DNA of 64,000 bases, taken from assembly GCA_038049695.1 (NCBI GenBank), contig CP142452.1:96355501-96419500 (forward strand), given 5' to 3'. The notes below the pieces were generated by a model, which was not told the origin of the DNA, did not search any database, and saw nothing but the letters and a program-made list of their open reading frames with translations. Both the position numbers and the translations under genes were made by a program. This document shows positions 1 through 10,869 of this stretch, in pieces (the first letter of the stretch is position 1; each line of letters begins with the position of its first letter). This DNA comes from Cinnamomum chago. Lineage: Eukaryota > Streptophyta > Magnoliopsida > Laurales > Lauraceae.

Positions 1-417
1 CCTTTGTTTCTATCTCCATGGGCTGTCATCAACTTAAGAAAAACTCTCATTTAAAAGGAGATAACGGCCCAATTTATTATTTTTTATTATTTAATTTTTA
101 AGTAAGTTGGACTATTGCCAAGGAGCAATTCTTTTATTAATTTTTTGTTACAAAGAGTAATTTTTTAAATTTGAAACGCTAAGGGATCGATCCACGACGA
201 TGAATGTGATATCAAAAGGTGCCAACACCAGTCAACCATATACATTAGTAATAAAATCGGTATTAGAATTCCAATGATTAAAAATAAATGCTCTCTAATT
301 ATAAATGATATTCAAAACTTTATCTCAACCAATGTTGATCCGAGTTTTAACCACTTTAAGATGCAAGCCCCATCGATAACCACTTTATCTACCCTAAGAT
401 ACATTCATAACCACTTT
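1..417. other. Intergenic, no gene seen
   Basis: AT-rich plant intergenic DNA with no supportable coding region. A short segment beginning aagatgcaagccccatcgata occurs near 357 and again near 672, on either side of the SINE insertion, so a small local duplication predates that insertion. Confidence 0.6.
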
Positions 418-652
418 TTTTTTTTTTTGCTAACGGAGGGTTCCCAATCCTTTGGACTAGACTCATCCCTCCGGGCCCAGAGAGAAGCCGGGTAAAACCC
501 CTGTGGCCCCTAGGAGTGGCCCTTGGTGGTAACACAAGTGGACTCAACCTTCGGTTCCTGAAGAGGGGGGAACCGGGAGTCGATACCAGGACCTCTAGCT
601 CCGGAAGAGGGAGGAACCGTGGTCCTGACCACTCGGCCAACCCCTTGGGGTT
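418..652 (-). mobile_element. tRNA-derived SINE
   Basis: Short non-autonomous retroelement in minus orientation. Read on the minus strand, the head at about 652 carries a tRNA-like RNA polymerase III promoter: an A box TGGCCGAGTGG (629-639) and a B box GGTATCGACTCCC (575-587). The element ends in an A-tract, seen as the T-run at 418-428. Flanking copies of ATAACCACTTT at 407-417 and 653-663 form a perfect 11-bp target-site duplication, as expected for LINE-mobilised SINEs. Overlapping ORFs on either strand have no coding support. Confidence 0.85.
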
Positions 653-843
653 ATAACCACTTTATCTACCTAAGATGCAAGCCCCATCGATACACCGTCT
701 CGTGTGTATGATTTTCATGCGAATAAGAATATTCTCCGTGAATCTTAGGGTATGGCCAACTCCGATTGAGATAAACCATATGCCTGGAGAGAGTTTATTA
801 TGAGCGGTTTGGAATTGCCAACTAAAAGGTGAATGAGAATTTA

Positions 844-2104
844 GGGGTGTGTTTGACATTGTGTCATTTGGATGTTCTTATGTTTCCACGAGATAAGAGT
901 GTATAAAACACATTTGGTATGCGTAATTGATTGTTTCAAATTTTATTCTCATGGGAAGGAATTTCAAAATCTTAATCTGCCGGCATAAGAAAGTTGAAAC
1001 AATTTTTTAAGAAACAACTTGCTAGCACAATGGTTTATTTCTTATCTCTTGTCTTTTAAAGAATATCATTTGAAGATTCTAAATCATTTCATTTTTCCTA
1101 AATGTAGGCATCACGTTCACAATCCCAAAGGAGGTGACCCCACTTTATAATTCCTAAAAGTGGGTCACATGGTCACAATCACAAAAGGTGGGCCCCTCTT
1201 ATAATTCTATAATGGCGAGACAACACTGTAAATCGTTTATAAAGTTAGGCATCACGTTGTAATTTCTCTAGGTAGGTCCTGTGTCCACAATCATATTTTA
1301 ATGGTGGCCTCATGTTCGGATTTCTAAATGTGGGTACCACATTGTAATTTTTTAAAGGTAGGTCCCGTATTCACAATTAACAAAAAGTATGGCCCCACAT
1401 TTTAATGATGGCCCCATGTTCGAATTTCTAAATGTGGGTACCACATTGTAATTTTTTAAAATTGGGTCCCGTGTTCACAGTTAACAAAAGGTATGGCTCC
1501 ATATTATAATTCCTATAAGGTGGGCCCACATTGTAGACTTTATAAATATGCTACCCCCATGTTCTAATTTCTAAATGTAGGCCCTGTGTCTATAATTACA
1601 AAAAATGTGGCTCCACTTTGTAATTTATAAATATGGGTCACATGGTCTAGTTTACAAAAGGTGAACCCACATTGTAAATCCTATGAATGTGAGCCCATAT
1701 TCTAATTTCTAAAGGTGGATCGCATATTTAGATTTACAAAAAGTTGGCCTATATTATAATTCCTATAAAGGTGGTCCCACATCGTAAATCCAATGGATAT
1801 GAGTTCCATGCTCTAATTTTTAAAGGCGGGTATCACATTGTAACTTCTACAGGTGCGTCCCATATATGATAATAATTGTACTGCAAACAATAAAAGGTGG
1901 GGTCTCATATTGTATATCTTATGTTTGCTCATTGGAGCAAAACTTTTATAATGTTACCAAACAAGTTCCCTACTGCATAGTTTTAGTACAGAAATTTAAT
2001 ATAAAGTTGCCAAATAAGTTCTGCAGAGCATAGACTCAGCACAACCTGATCTAATCACAACCTAATCCAAGCACAAAATTGGAAACAATGATGCCAAACA
2101 GGCC
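844..2104. mobile_element. PIF/Harbinger-like non-autonomous element
   Basis: The left end GGGGTGTGTTTGACATTGT matches, imperfectly, the inverted right end (reverse complement GGCCTGTTTGGCATCATTG). Both sides are flanked by TTA (841-843 and 2105-2107), the typical PIF/Harbinger target duplication. No transposase ORF is visible. Most of the inside is a degenerate tandem array, listed separately. The family assignment rests on TSD and TIR form only. Confidence 0.7.
1090..1930. repeat. Degenerate tandem repeat inside the 844-2104 element
   Basis: About 840 bp of variants of a short unit built from phrases such as CACATTGTAATT, TTTAAAGGTGGGTCCC and ACAAAAGGTATGGCCCCAC, recurring every few tens of bases. 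Two stretches (around 1330-1400 and 1400-1500) are close copies of each other. No coding capacity. Confidence 0.75.
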
Positions 2105-2890
2105 TTAGCAGGCTGCTTATTTTAGATTTCAATTAACAATACCACACTTAAAGTGGAACCCGCGTCAATCGGATAAGTTTGAATTGATGACAGTATTATT
2201 ATGGCTATTATCTTGATCTTATTCCGTCAATCCAACGTCAGGATTTCTAGTCAATAAGATGCTTCATTTTATGATGGCGTGACTATGAGGTTAATCTAAA
2301 TGAAGTTATTTTCATGGGTTCTCATAGAATCAATCAGTGACATCCACGTTTTTTTATTTATTTAAATAGCTAAAATGGGTTGTCCTTGCCTTGGCACTGG
2401 GTAAAATCTCACGTAGTCAAAATTGAATCAGTGGAGAGCCAGTGGAGTTTGCATGTGGGGCAACTATTTCTTAAAAAAAAATTGAGGGAGGTTGCCGTTT
2501 CTTAATCAATGTAAAACATGAGATTGAAATACAAAGCTTGGATTGGCTGGCTGATATCTCAAAGAATGGAACAACTCTAACTACAGGTAACTCAATCCAA
2601 ATGCATCCTTGTTTATGTATAAGCTGCCTATTTAGAATCAGTTCATAGGTTCAATTGATTGGTGCCGGCTGATGCATCAGCCCCTCTGCTCATGTGCTCT
2701 TTGAAGTTCAATGGATTGGTGCGGGCTGTCTCGGGGAGTGTGTGAAATTCAGGGAGATCCACTGAGGAATAAAATCTCAGCATCAATTCCATTGAACTAA
2801 TTTGGTCCATTGCCAATTCACATAAATACTATGATTGATTAGTTTCGTTTAAGTAAAGGGGCAATTGTATCGGACAAGCATATATTATAT
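2105..2890. other. Intergenic, no gene seen
   Basis: Non-coding AT-rich DNA between two transposons. A local near-repeat (gttcaattgattggtgccggctg near 2650 and gttcaatggattggtgcgggctg near 2706) is the only visible structure. Confidence 0.5.
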
Positions 2891-3106
2891 TGAGTTCAGA
2901 TCACCTATCGCATTTGTTATACCTTCATCGTGAGTGGTCCAATAATACTCTGCCACATCATCTAAAATTTTAAGTGATTTTGAAGTTAAAAAAATTTAAA
3001 TCAGATGAAAGAGAATCACCTAAATTTTTGGATGACGTGGCGAAGTAGCTAGTATTGGTCCACTCACGATAAAGATATAACAAATGCGATAGGTGATCCC
3101 GACTCA
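2891..3106. mobile_element. Foldback MITE with perfect 8-bp TSD
   Basis: The 216-bp element is almost entirely a hairpin. The left arm (about 2891-2973) carries TCACCTATCGCATTTGTTAT and the right arm (about 3024-3106) carries its reverse complement with few mismatches. Both sides are flanked by TATTATAT (2883-2890 and 3107-3114). An 8-bp TSD suggests hAT, although AT-rich flanks leave some slack. No coding capacity; a transcript would form a long stem. Confidence 0.8.
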
Positions 3107-4374
3107 TATTATATTGCTAATATGTAGTCCATCTTTTGGGGCCCACTTTAAGAACGTAGATGAAAATTAGGTACCCTCACTCCTTTTGTGCGACGGAAAG
3201 CCAAAAGGTCAGCCCCTCAAATATCCTAATAATAGATTGACCGCCTTAAAACTTGAAGGCATTTTAATTATAAATTTTTCAGTTTTTGAGCTATAATCCA
3301 GCAATAAGTAAAGGTTCAAAAAGTATAAAATTAGTCTTGATGTCAGATTATGGGACGATATGAGCATAAAATGGGACGCACTATCAAAGGTGGGCCTAGG
3401 TGGACTCCTAGCTTGTGGTAGAACTTTCTCCTTAGTAATGTGGGTCCTGCTAGTTGCCTTGTCAGAGCTAACATTAGCAAGACCTTGACCCAATTTCATT
3501 TGGAGTGAAATTTGCATTGGCATTTGGCACACTCCCATTCAATGAGAATCCTAATTTTCTTTCAGTGGTTAGGAGTTAGGACTTAGGAGCCAAACAAGGC
3601 CGTCTCCTATCACTTGAACCAAGATCCCTCCCGTCCAAAAGACGTACTCACCTCAGCATCAATGAGATGATAGCCCTATAGAAGAAACTGTAGCAAAGCA
3701 AGGCCATTCAACTATAGTGGGGCCCACCGATTTGGCATGACTGAGGTGTGAAGAGTGACTTCGTTTGGATCCATGTGGACGACAAAAATAGGATGAAACT
3801 GCCTTCTGATTTAATGCTGTCCACAGTTTTCAGCTGTAGACAGTTTCATTTTAGTCCAGACATAGTTCACGGATCCTTTTATGAAATCTACATTGTCGTG
3901 ATTTGTGACCGTGAACATCACAATTCACACAGCTCTCTCTCTCTCTCCCTCCCTCCCTGTATGTTTACAGACTGTTTGTCTATGTTACTGTCTGTCCATT
4001 TGGAAACCATGCATCGAAAGGGCAATATTAATCAACTGGCATGCCAGGTTTTCAAGGACGCCCTATATTTTGTGGGCCTCCTCATCGTCAATGTTTTGTA
4101 TCTCTGGATATAAAAAACTATACAGTTAACCTATGCAATGAATTTTCCACATGGATCCATGCAGCCCCACCTATTTCTATAATAGCACTAAAAGTCTATA
4201 TGCAAAACCTATGAATCCATTCGAAGATTCAGTACTTTTTATAGAGTATTGTAGATCAAACGATTAGTCAGTATTTATAATACACTTACAGATAAAAAAA
4301 ATAAGTCCATACACATTAGGAATGAATATAAAGAGAGGTTACGATCATAAGGTCAAACAAAACTAGAGTCTTCT

Positions 4375-4430
<56 letters not shown>

Positions 4431-6373
4431 AGGTTTCATGGAGATAGACATCTATAAAATATGTACTTCATCGCTATCTAAGTATCTATCGCCATTTGGA
4501 GCTTGATAAGATAAGTGGGCCATGCTTGATCGTTCAAGGTTGGGTTCTCCTCTTACTTAAATTTCACCCCATCAAAACTACCTTCACAATATTGATGAGG
4601 TTCAAACTTCAAACACTCTAGTAAAATGTGTAAACCGAGTTTGATAATATAATTTACTTTTACACATGACCTGCTACGCTCCTGTTACTGGAGTGGCTAA
4701 AGTATACCAGATTGTAACAACGTAGTCATCAAACAAATGGTCAAGTTTAGGCGGTTAATGTGCCTTTTGAACATCCGTTTCAAAGTCAGGATCGAACTGT
4801 TTGAAACGGTCAAGTATGAAAGCTTTTTTTTATTTCTTATTATTTCTTTCCGGAGTCCTCCATCTGCAGCATGCAGTTGGGCTTTTCAATGTTAGTGAGC
4901 CACGTTGATTACTGACCAGGTGCGCAGATATGGAGCACTGAATCCGGACTTCATACAGTTCATAAAGCTCGTGAGGCAAGCTAGAAGGGGTGGAAAATCA
5001 ACAGATTATCTTCCTTTATCATTTTAATAGTATATAAAAGTTAGTGATCTTTTAATTGTACAATATTCCTTTAAGTTTAATCTTGCAGTAAATAAGCATC
5101 ATACAATGTCAAATTAATTATGGTTGGTGTCAGATCATGGGAGGATAGTTAGTGCTAAAAGGGTATACTTGCCTGCTTGAGTCGCATAAAGCTAGGCTAT
5201 AATGAGGGGCTTGTTCCAAAAACCCCAACATCTAGAGTTCTCAGAAGTCATGAATTCTAGTAAAGAAATAAACTTTGGGTGTATTTGTGCGATAAGAGAA
5301 ATCCACAACCAAGAGAATTTTTTTTTGATTTTTTCGGTGCAACCCCTTTTCAATCATCTTGTGCTATACATTTTTCTTTCAGAAAAGGAAAAAAAAAGAA
5401 CCTGATTTTCCACAATTGAGGGGATTCCTATATCTTATATACAGTGCACGACCGCAGGATTTATATCCCCATTGGAAATGAAGATTTTGAGGTCTCTTAA
5501 GAGAGGATTTCTCACATTGCATAAATGTACCCTTTTAGGAGAGAGTTTCTCTTGTGTCCATTGGGTGAATCCTATCCATTTCATTATTTTTTTATATTTT
5601 ACTTTTTAATGCAGAGCATTCAATGGCAGTTATGCAACGCAATCCTGGCCTTTAAAAGTTCAAACAAGTGGCCCTTCTATGAATAAGGTTTGGTCCAATC
5701 CTAGATGAGGTCATGCAAGCAACGTTTTCTTTGTTCATGTTATTTATATTTCTTGCCCGAGTTAATGGTATGAAATGATATACATGCCTATCAAAGACTC
5801 GAAGAGATATTTCCTTGCATGCGATACTTGAGTTCATGCTGGTGTGGTGGTGTTATCATTTGTATAATAACGCCGAGTAAAGAAGTATTTTATGTCTTAA
5901 AAGGCATACAAATCTTGCATGAAACTCAAGCCATCAAAATAAAAATTACACAGCGGGGGGCCACTATATTTCATTATTTGCTGAAATAAAAGGCCTCTGA
6001 TTTGGATAGATCTTTTTTCTTTATATCAAAGTCTTGTATTAATTATGTTGGGGGTGCGCTACATAAATTCTGTACATACAACATAAGAAGAGATTTTTAT
6101 GAATATTCAAACTTTTTTAATGAATTCAGACCTCATGTAAATCACCACTCACCAACAATGGATCATTTTCCTGTTTCACTATTTTTGGCAAACAATTTCT
6201 ATAGTAATTTAGTGCATAAGTGCAGCAAGGAGGCTGGGACATCTTTGTATTCATGGTTTACGATGATTCCCAAAATGAACATCACCTTCGTACACCTGGT
6301 AATTATAAGGAAATAAAACAAAGAAAAAGGGAAGATGAAAAGGAAAGGTAAAATAGTAAATCCTTTTTTTTAT
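3107..6373. other. Intergenic, no gene seen
   Basis: No ORF here shows family features or coding bias. It contains an AT dinucleotide microsatellite at 4379-4423, a CT-rich run near 3931-3958 and scattered unassigned repeat fragments. Confidence 0.5.
4379..4423. repeat. (TA)n microsatellite
   Basis: About 22 uninterrupted TA units followed by AAAAGATAAGG. It is likely length-polymorphic. Confidence 0.95.
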
Positions 6374-7630
6374 GGGGATTTAACCCAAAAAACCCTCGTA
6401 GACAGCCTATTGATTGATTTGACCCTAATAAAAAAGGGCAGACAGAATGAGCCCTCAATTAACATTTCTCTTTTTTTTTTGTCTTTTAGCGCTATAGTCG
6501 ATATCGACCCTCATATAAAAAGCCACCCGAAACTTCATTCATCTCTTCTTCTCTCTCTTGTTCTCTGTTGCTTTCTGCAACCGATCTCAAATCAATCTCA
6601 CAACAATCTTTGATAAGGAGGAAGAAGGAAAGAGAAAGATGTGTTATTTTTTGATTTGGTGAGAGGGAGAAATATCTGTAGAAGTCGAGAGAGAAGTAAG
6701 GAGGCCCTGCCGAGAATGGAGGCGACACGGCAACGGGGATGGTGATAGAGGGGTATCCAGCAGGTGTGAGAGATAGTAGATGGGTGTGAGATGGGTTCGG
6801 AGAGGTATTCGGTGAGGGTCCGGCAGATAGAGAGAAACAGAGAGGGCATGCCGTGCTCCAGTAGGAAGATGGGTTCCCATGCTCCAGCAGGAAAATGGGT
6901 GTGAGGTCCCTGGGCTTGCGCAGGTAGAGATGGCGCTTCCATGCTCCAGCGGCTGCACAACTTTCCAAACTCCCGCACCCCATTTCCATGGCTCCCTCTC
7001 CTTCTCAAAACCCTCACTTTCCTTCAAATCTTCTATCAGGCCCTCATTTTCCATAAATCTTTGATTCCTCCATTCTCTGTTCAGACCGGCAGAAAAACAA
7101 CTTTTTACTCAACGACATGTTTGCATGGCGAGCAATTTTCGAGTCCGTGCTTTCAATTCAGTTTTTATGGTTTTGGGTTCTAATGAATGAGTTTTAATTT
7201 GAGGTGATGAAGATGTGTGTGAAGTCTCTTGTTCCGGAGTCCGGGCAAAATGGTGACTGGGGTTAAAATGGAGCCTGCATAAAAGCAAAGAAGATCGCCC
7301 AAGGAAGATGGGTGGGAGAGGTGCCAAGGAGAGGGTGAGATGCAGGTGCGATGCAGGAATGGATGGAGGTTATATCATAAGACCTGTGTTTTTGGATAAT
7401 CGATATTGTGGTAGTTTCCAAGAAGGTGCTCGATGAAATGACAAAGAGAAAGGAGAATGAGATTTCACGCTTATTTCTCTTATTTTTCTCATAGGAAAGA
7501 ACTCTGCTCTTGTTGTGGGGCCGAAACCTGCTGTATCATAAGACCTGCTATTTGAGATATTTGAAATGTGTTTGAGATGTCCGAGTTCTTGAGCTTTTGA
7601 AATGTCTGAGTGAATGGCCGAAAGCTTCCC
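6374..7630. repeat. Left long TIR of the MULE
   Basis: Inverted partner of about 9470-10860. About 125 bp in it carries one copy of the TCGATATCGA palindrome (6498-6507), followed by a TATAAAA-like box near 6514 and a CT-rich leader-like stretch (6540-6580). This layout looks like a promoter reading inward, but transcription is not shown. Confidence 0.85.
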
Positions 7631-8489
7631 CATCAAAACTCTCCACTATAATGTCCAAGGATAAAATTGGTATTGACTAAATCAATGGAAGTTGCGAAAT
7701 GAGTCGGATGTAACCTTCCATTCCAAAACTATATACTAATGTTTCCCCCATTACTTTCATGTAGTACCCATCTTCATTAATATCTGTGGCATTGTATTTT
7801 ATTAACAAACATCTCTTTCATGTAGAAAGGATGAACTAGCCAGTATTTGTACTATGGTATCCAGCAACAATTTAAATAAAACACTAGACGAGGGAACTTG
7901 TGGAACTTGTGGGCAGTGGTTGTGGAACTCCTATGGTTTTGGGCAGTTGGATTTATGTTGTGGAACTTCATATACCATTATTTGAAATTGAATGGTTTGT
8001 TAATGTATGAATGTTAATTGAATGTGTGTATGAGATGTCCGAGTTCTTGAGCTTTTGAAATGTCTGAGTGAATGGCCGAAACCTTCCCCATCAAAACTCT
8101 CCACTATGATGTCCAAGGATAAAATTGATATTGACTAAATCAATGGAAGTTGCGAAATGAGTCAGATGTAACCTTCCATTCCAAAACTATATACTAATGT
8201 TTCCCCCATTACTTTCATGTAGTACCCATCTTCATTAATATCTGTAGCATTGTATTTTATTAACAAACATCTCTTTCATGTAGAAAGGATGAACTAGCCA
8301 GTATTTGTACTATGGTATCCAGCAACAATTTAAATAAAGCACTGGACGAGGGAACTTGTGGAACTTGTGGGCAGTGGTTGTGGAACTCCTATGGTTTTGG
8401 GCAGTTGGATTTATGTTGTGGAACTTCATATACCATTATTTGAAATTGAATGGATTGTTAATTGAATGTGTGTATGAAATGTACCAATG
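7574..8489. repeat. 458-bp tandem duplication inside the MULE
   Basis: Two adjacent near-identical units, 7574-8031 and 8032-8489, each beginning GAGATGTCCGAGTTCTTGAG. Only a few substitutions are visible, such as AAAGCTTCC against AAACCTTCC, so the duplication is recent. No coding capacity. Confidence 0.9.
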
Positions 8490-8549
8490 TATTTAGAACA
8501 ATGTTCAGTACAATGGACTGTACCATTGTCTGGTTTGTTTAACATGACC

Positions 8550-8824
8550 AATTGTCGATATCGAGCCTACAAAACACAATAATAGTCGATATCGACTATT
8601 TAACTGAAACCTAAAAAATACAGTCATAGTCGATATCGACTATTTAGCTGAAACATAAAAAACACAGTCATAGTCGATATCGACTATTATAATAGTCGAT
8701 ATCGACTATTTAGCTGAAACATAAAAAACACAGTCATAGTCGATATCGACTATGTTATAATAGTCGATATCGACTATTTAGCTGAAACATAAAAAACACA
8801 GTCATAGTCGATATCGACTATGTT
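8550..8824. repeat. Array of the 16-bp palindrome TAGTCGATATCGACTA
   Basis: The core TCGATATCGA occurs eight times, starting near 8555, 8586, 8630, 8673, 8696, 8740, 8764 and 8808. Seven copies sit in the full perfect palindrome TAGTCGATATCGACTA or nearly so. They are linked by a spacer resembling TTTAGCTGAAACATAAAAAA, giving alternating spacings of about 44 and 24 bp. The same core occurs once in each TIR at mirrored positions (6498 and 10726). The function is unknown; a binding site for a dimeric protein is one possibility. Confidence 0.9.
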
Positions 8825-9049
8825 ATAATACTATAACTTACTAAGTGTAGCTTTAGAAGGGTTAGCTAATCATTTACTAAGTGTAGCTTTAGAAGGTGTT
8901 AGCTAATCATTTTCAATAATGGAAAAAATAAAAATATCAATAACGGGACAATACAAACAACCATTATATTATCATAGATAAGTTCTCAACAACATATATC
9001 CCCCAAAAAGGGCGATCCTTACAAAATGGAAAAGTATGTTTTAACATTT

Positions 9050-9475
9050 GTGCTCTTCCAAAAAATGCTTCAACAAAATGTGCAAGCCCATCATGGCTAC
9101 ATCTTCTATAAATCACATTAACACCAAATATCAACACCAATCAAAATAGACATGATGACATTAACGCGTGCATCCCCCTTCCAAAAAATCTCTTCCATGT
9201 GGAGATTACATTGTCAAGGCGGCTGCATCTTCTATCACATTAACATCAAATATTACCATCAACCAAAGAGGAGTTCACATTAACTCTTGCATCCCCCTTC
9301 CAAAAAATGCTTCAGTAGACTTTCCACTGTCTAGAACGGCTATATCTTCTATCACATTAACACAAAAAATTAACACCAATAAAAAAGGAGTTCACATTGA
9401 CTCTGCATCCTCTTTTCAAAAAAATGCTTCGGTAGACTGTACACTATCCAGAACAACTGCATCTTCTATCACAGT
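9050..9475. repeat. About 117-bp tandem repeat, four degenerate units
   Basis: The phrase CATCTTCTATCACATTAAC recurs near 9100 (with a small insertion), 9226, 9343 and 9460, giving a 117-bp period (126 for the first step). Since 117 is a multiple of three, the ORF at 9168-9641 repeats itself as protein. That ORF has no recognised domain and I do not call it a gene. Confidence 0.85.
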
Positions 9476-10860
9476 TCGGCCTCTCACTCAGACATTTCAA
9501 AAGCTCAAAGTTCGGACATTTCAAACACCTCAAACATATTTCAAACATCTCAGAACATTACAAGTTCATTGTGTCTTGACCTTACATTTCAAAAAATATA
9601 TACATGAAATCTGTTTGAAAATTACAAAAATCAAGAAATGAAAACCCCACCCATGTTCTCTAATTCCTCTCCTCCGATATCTCCTAGTGAACAAAATCAA
9701 TGAATGACAAACCCCACAACAACAGCAGAGTTCTTTCCTATTAGAAAAATATGAGAAATGAGCGTGAAAAATCGTTCTCCTTTCTCTTCGTCATTTCATC
9801 GAACACCTTCTTGGAAACTACCCCAATATCGACTATCCAAAACCACAGGTCTTATGATACAACCTCCATCCATCCCCGCGCCTGCATCTCACCCTCTCCT
9901 TGGCACCTCTCCCACCCATCTTCCTCGGGCGATCTTCTTTATTTTTACGCAGGCACCATTATAACCCCCACCATTCTGCCCGGACTCCGGAACAAGAGAC
10001 TTCACACCCATCTTCATCACCTCAAATTAAAACTCATTCATTAGAACCCAAAACGATAAAAATTGAATTGAAAGTACGGACCCAAAAATTGTTTGCCATG
10101 CGAACATGTCGTTGAGGAAAAAGTTGTTATTCTGCCGGTTTGAACAGAGAATGGAGGAATCAAAGATTTTATGGAAAAGGAGGGCCTGATAGAAGCTTTG
10201 AAGGAAAGTGAGGATTTTGAGAAGGAGAGGGAGCCATGGAAATGGGGTGCGGGAGTTTGGAAAGTTGTGCAGCCGCTAGAGCACGGAAGCGCCATCTCCA
10301 CCTGCGCAAGCCCAAAGACCTCACACCCATCTTCCTGCAGGAGCACAGGAACCCATCTTCCCGCTGGAGCACGGCATGCCCTCTCCATGTCTCTCTCGCT
10401 GCCGGACCCTCATCGAATACCTCTCCGAACCCATCTCACACCCATCTACTATCTCTCGCACCTACTGGATACTCCTCTATCACCATCCCCGTTGCCGTGT
10501 CGCCTCCACTCTCAGCAGGGCCTCCTTGCTTCTCTCTCGACTTCCACAGATATCTCTCCCTCCCACTAAATAAAAAAAAAGCCCATCTTTCTCTTTCCTT
10601 CTTCCTCCATCTCAAATATTGTTGTGAGATTGATTTGAGATCGGTTGCAGAAAGCAACAGAGAACAAAAGAGAGAAGAAGAGATGAATGAAGTTTCGGGT
10701 GGCTTTTTGTATGAGGGTATGAGGGTCGATATCGACTATAGTGCTAAAAGACAAAAAAAAAAAGAGAAACGTCAATTGAGGGCTCATTCTGTCTGCCATT
10801 TTTTATTAGGGCCAAATCAATCAATAGGCTGTTTACGAGGGTTTTTTCCGTTAAATCCCC
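9470..10860. repeat. Right long TIR of the MULE
   Basis: Inverted copy of 6374-7630. It contains the mirror palindrome at 10726-10735. The longest ORF (10236-11018, 260 codons) runs past the element end into flanking DNA and is low complexity, so it is taken as spurious. Confidence 0.85.
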
Positions 10861-10869
10861 TTTTTTTAT

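Larger units (their letters stand above)
6374..10860. mobile_element. Mutator-like element (MULE) with long TIRs
   Basis: A 4.49-kb element bounded by GGGGATTTAAC at the left and GTTAAATCCCC at the right. It is flanked by the identical 9-bp sequence TTTTTTTAT (6365-6373 and 10861-10869), the TSD length of the Mutator superfamily. The arms are inverted copies: left about 6374-7630, right about 9470-10860, the right having roughly 150 bp extra (about 9560-9710). No MURA transposase is recognisable, so the element looks non-autonomous. The interior holds a 458-bp tandem duplication, an array of a 16-bp palindrome and a 117-bp tandem repeat. Arm ORFs such as 10236-11018 have no recognised domain. 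Confidence 0.88.

Noticed and set aside
8550-8824. CRISPR-like array of regularly spaced repeats
   Set aside because: The spacers are themselves repeated, the genome is a plant and there are no cas genes; the units are palindromes inside a transposon.
9168-9641. ORF with internally repeated protein
   Set aside because: The repetition comes from a 117-bp DNA repeat whose length is divisible by three; no family features or conserved start.
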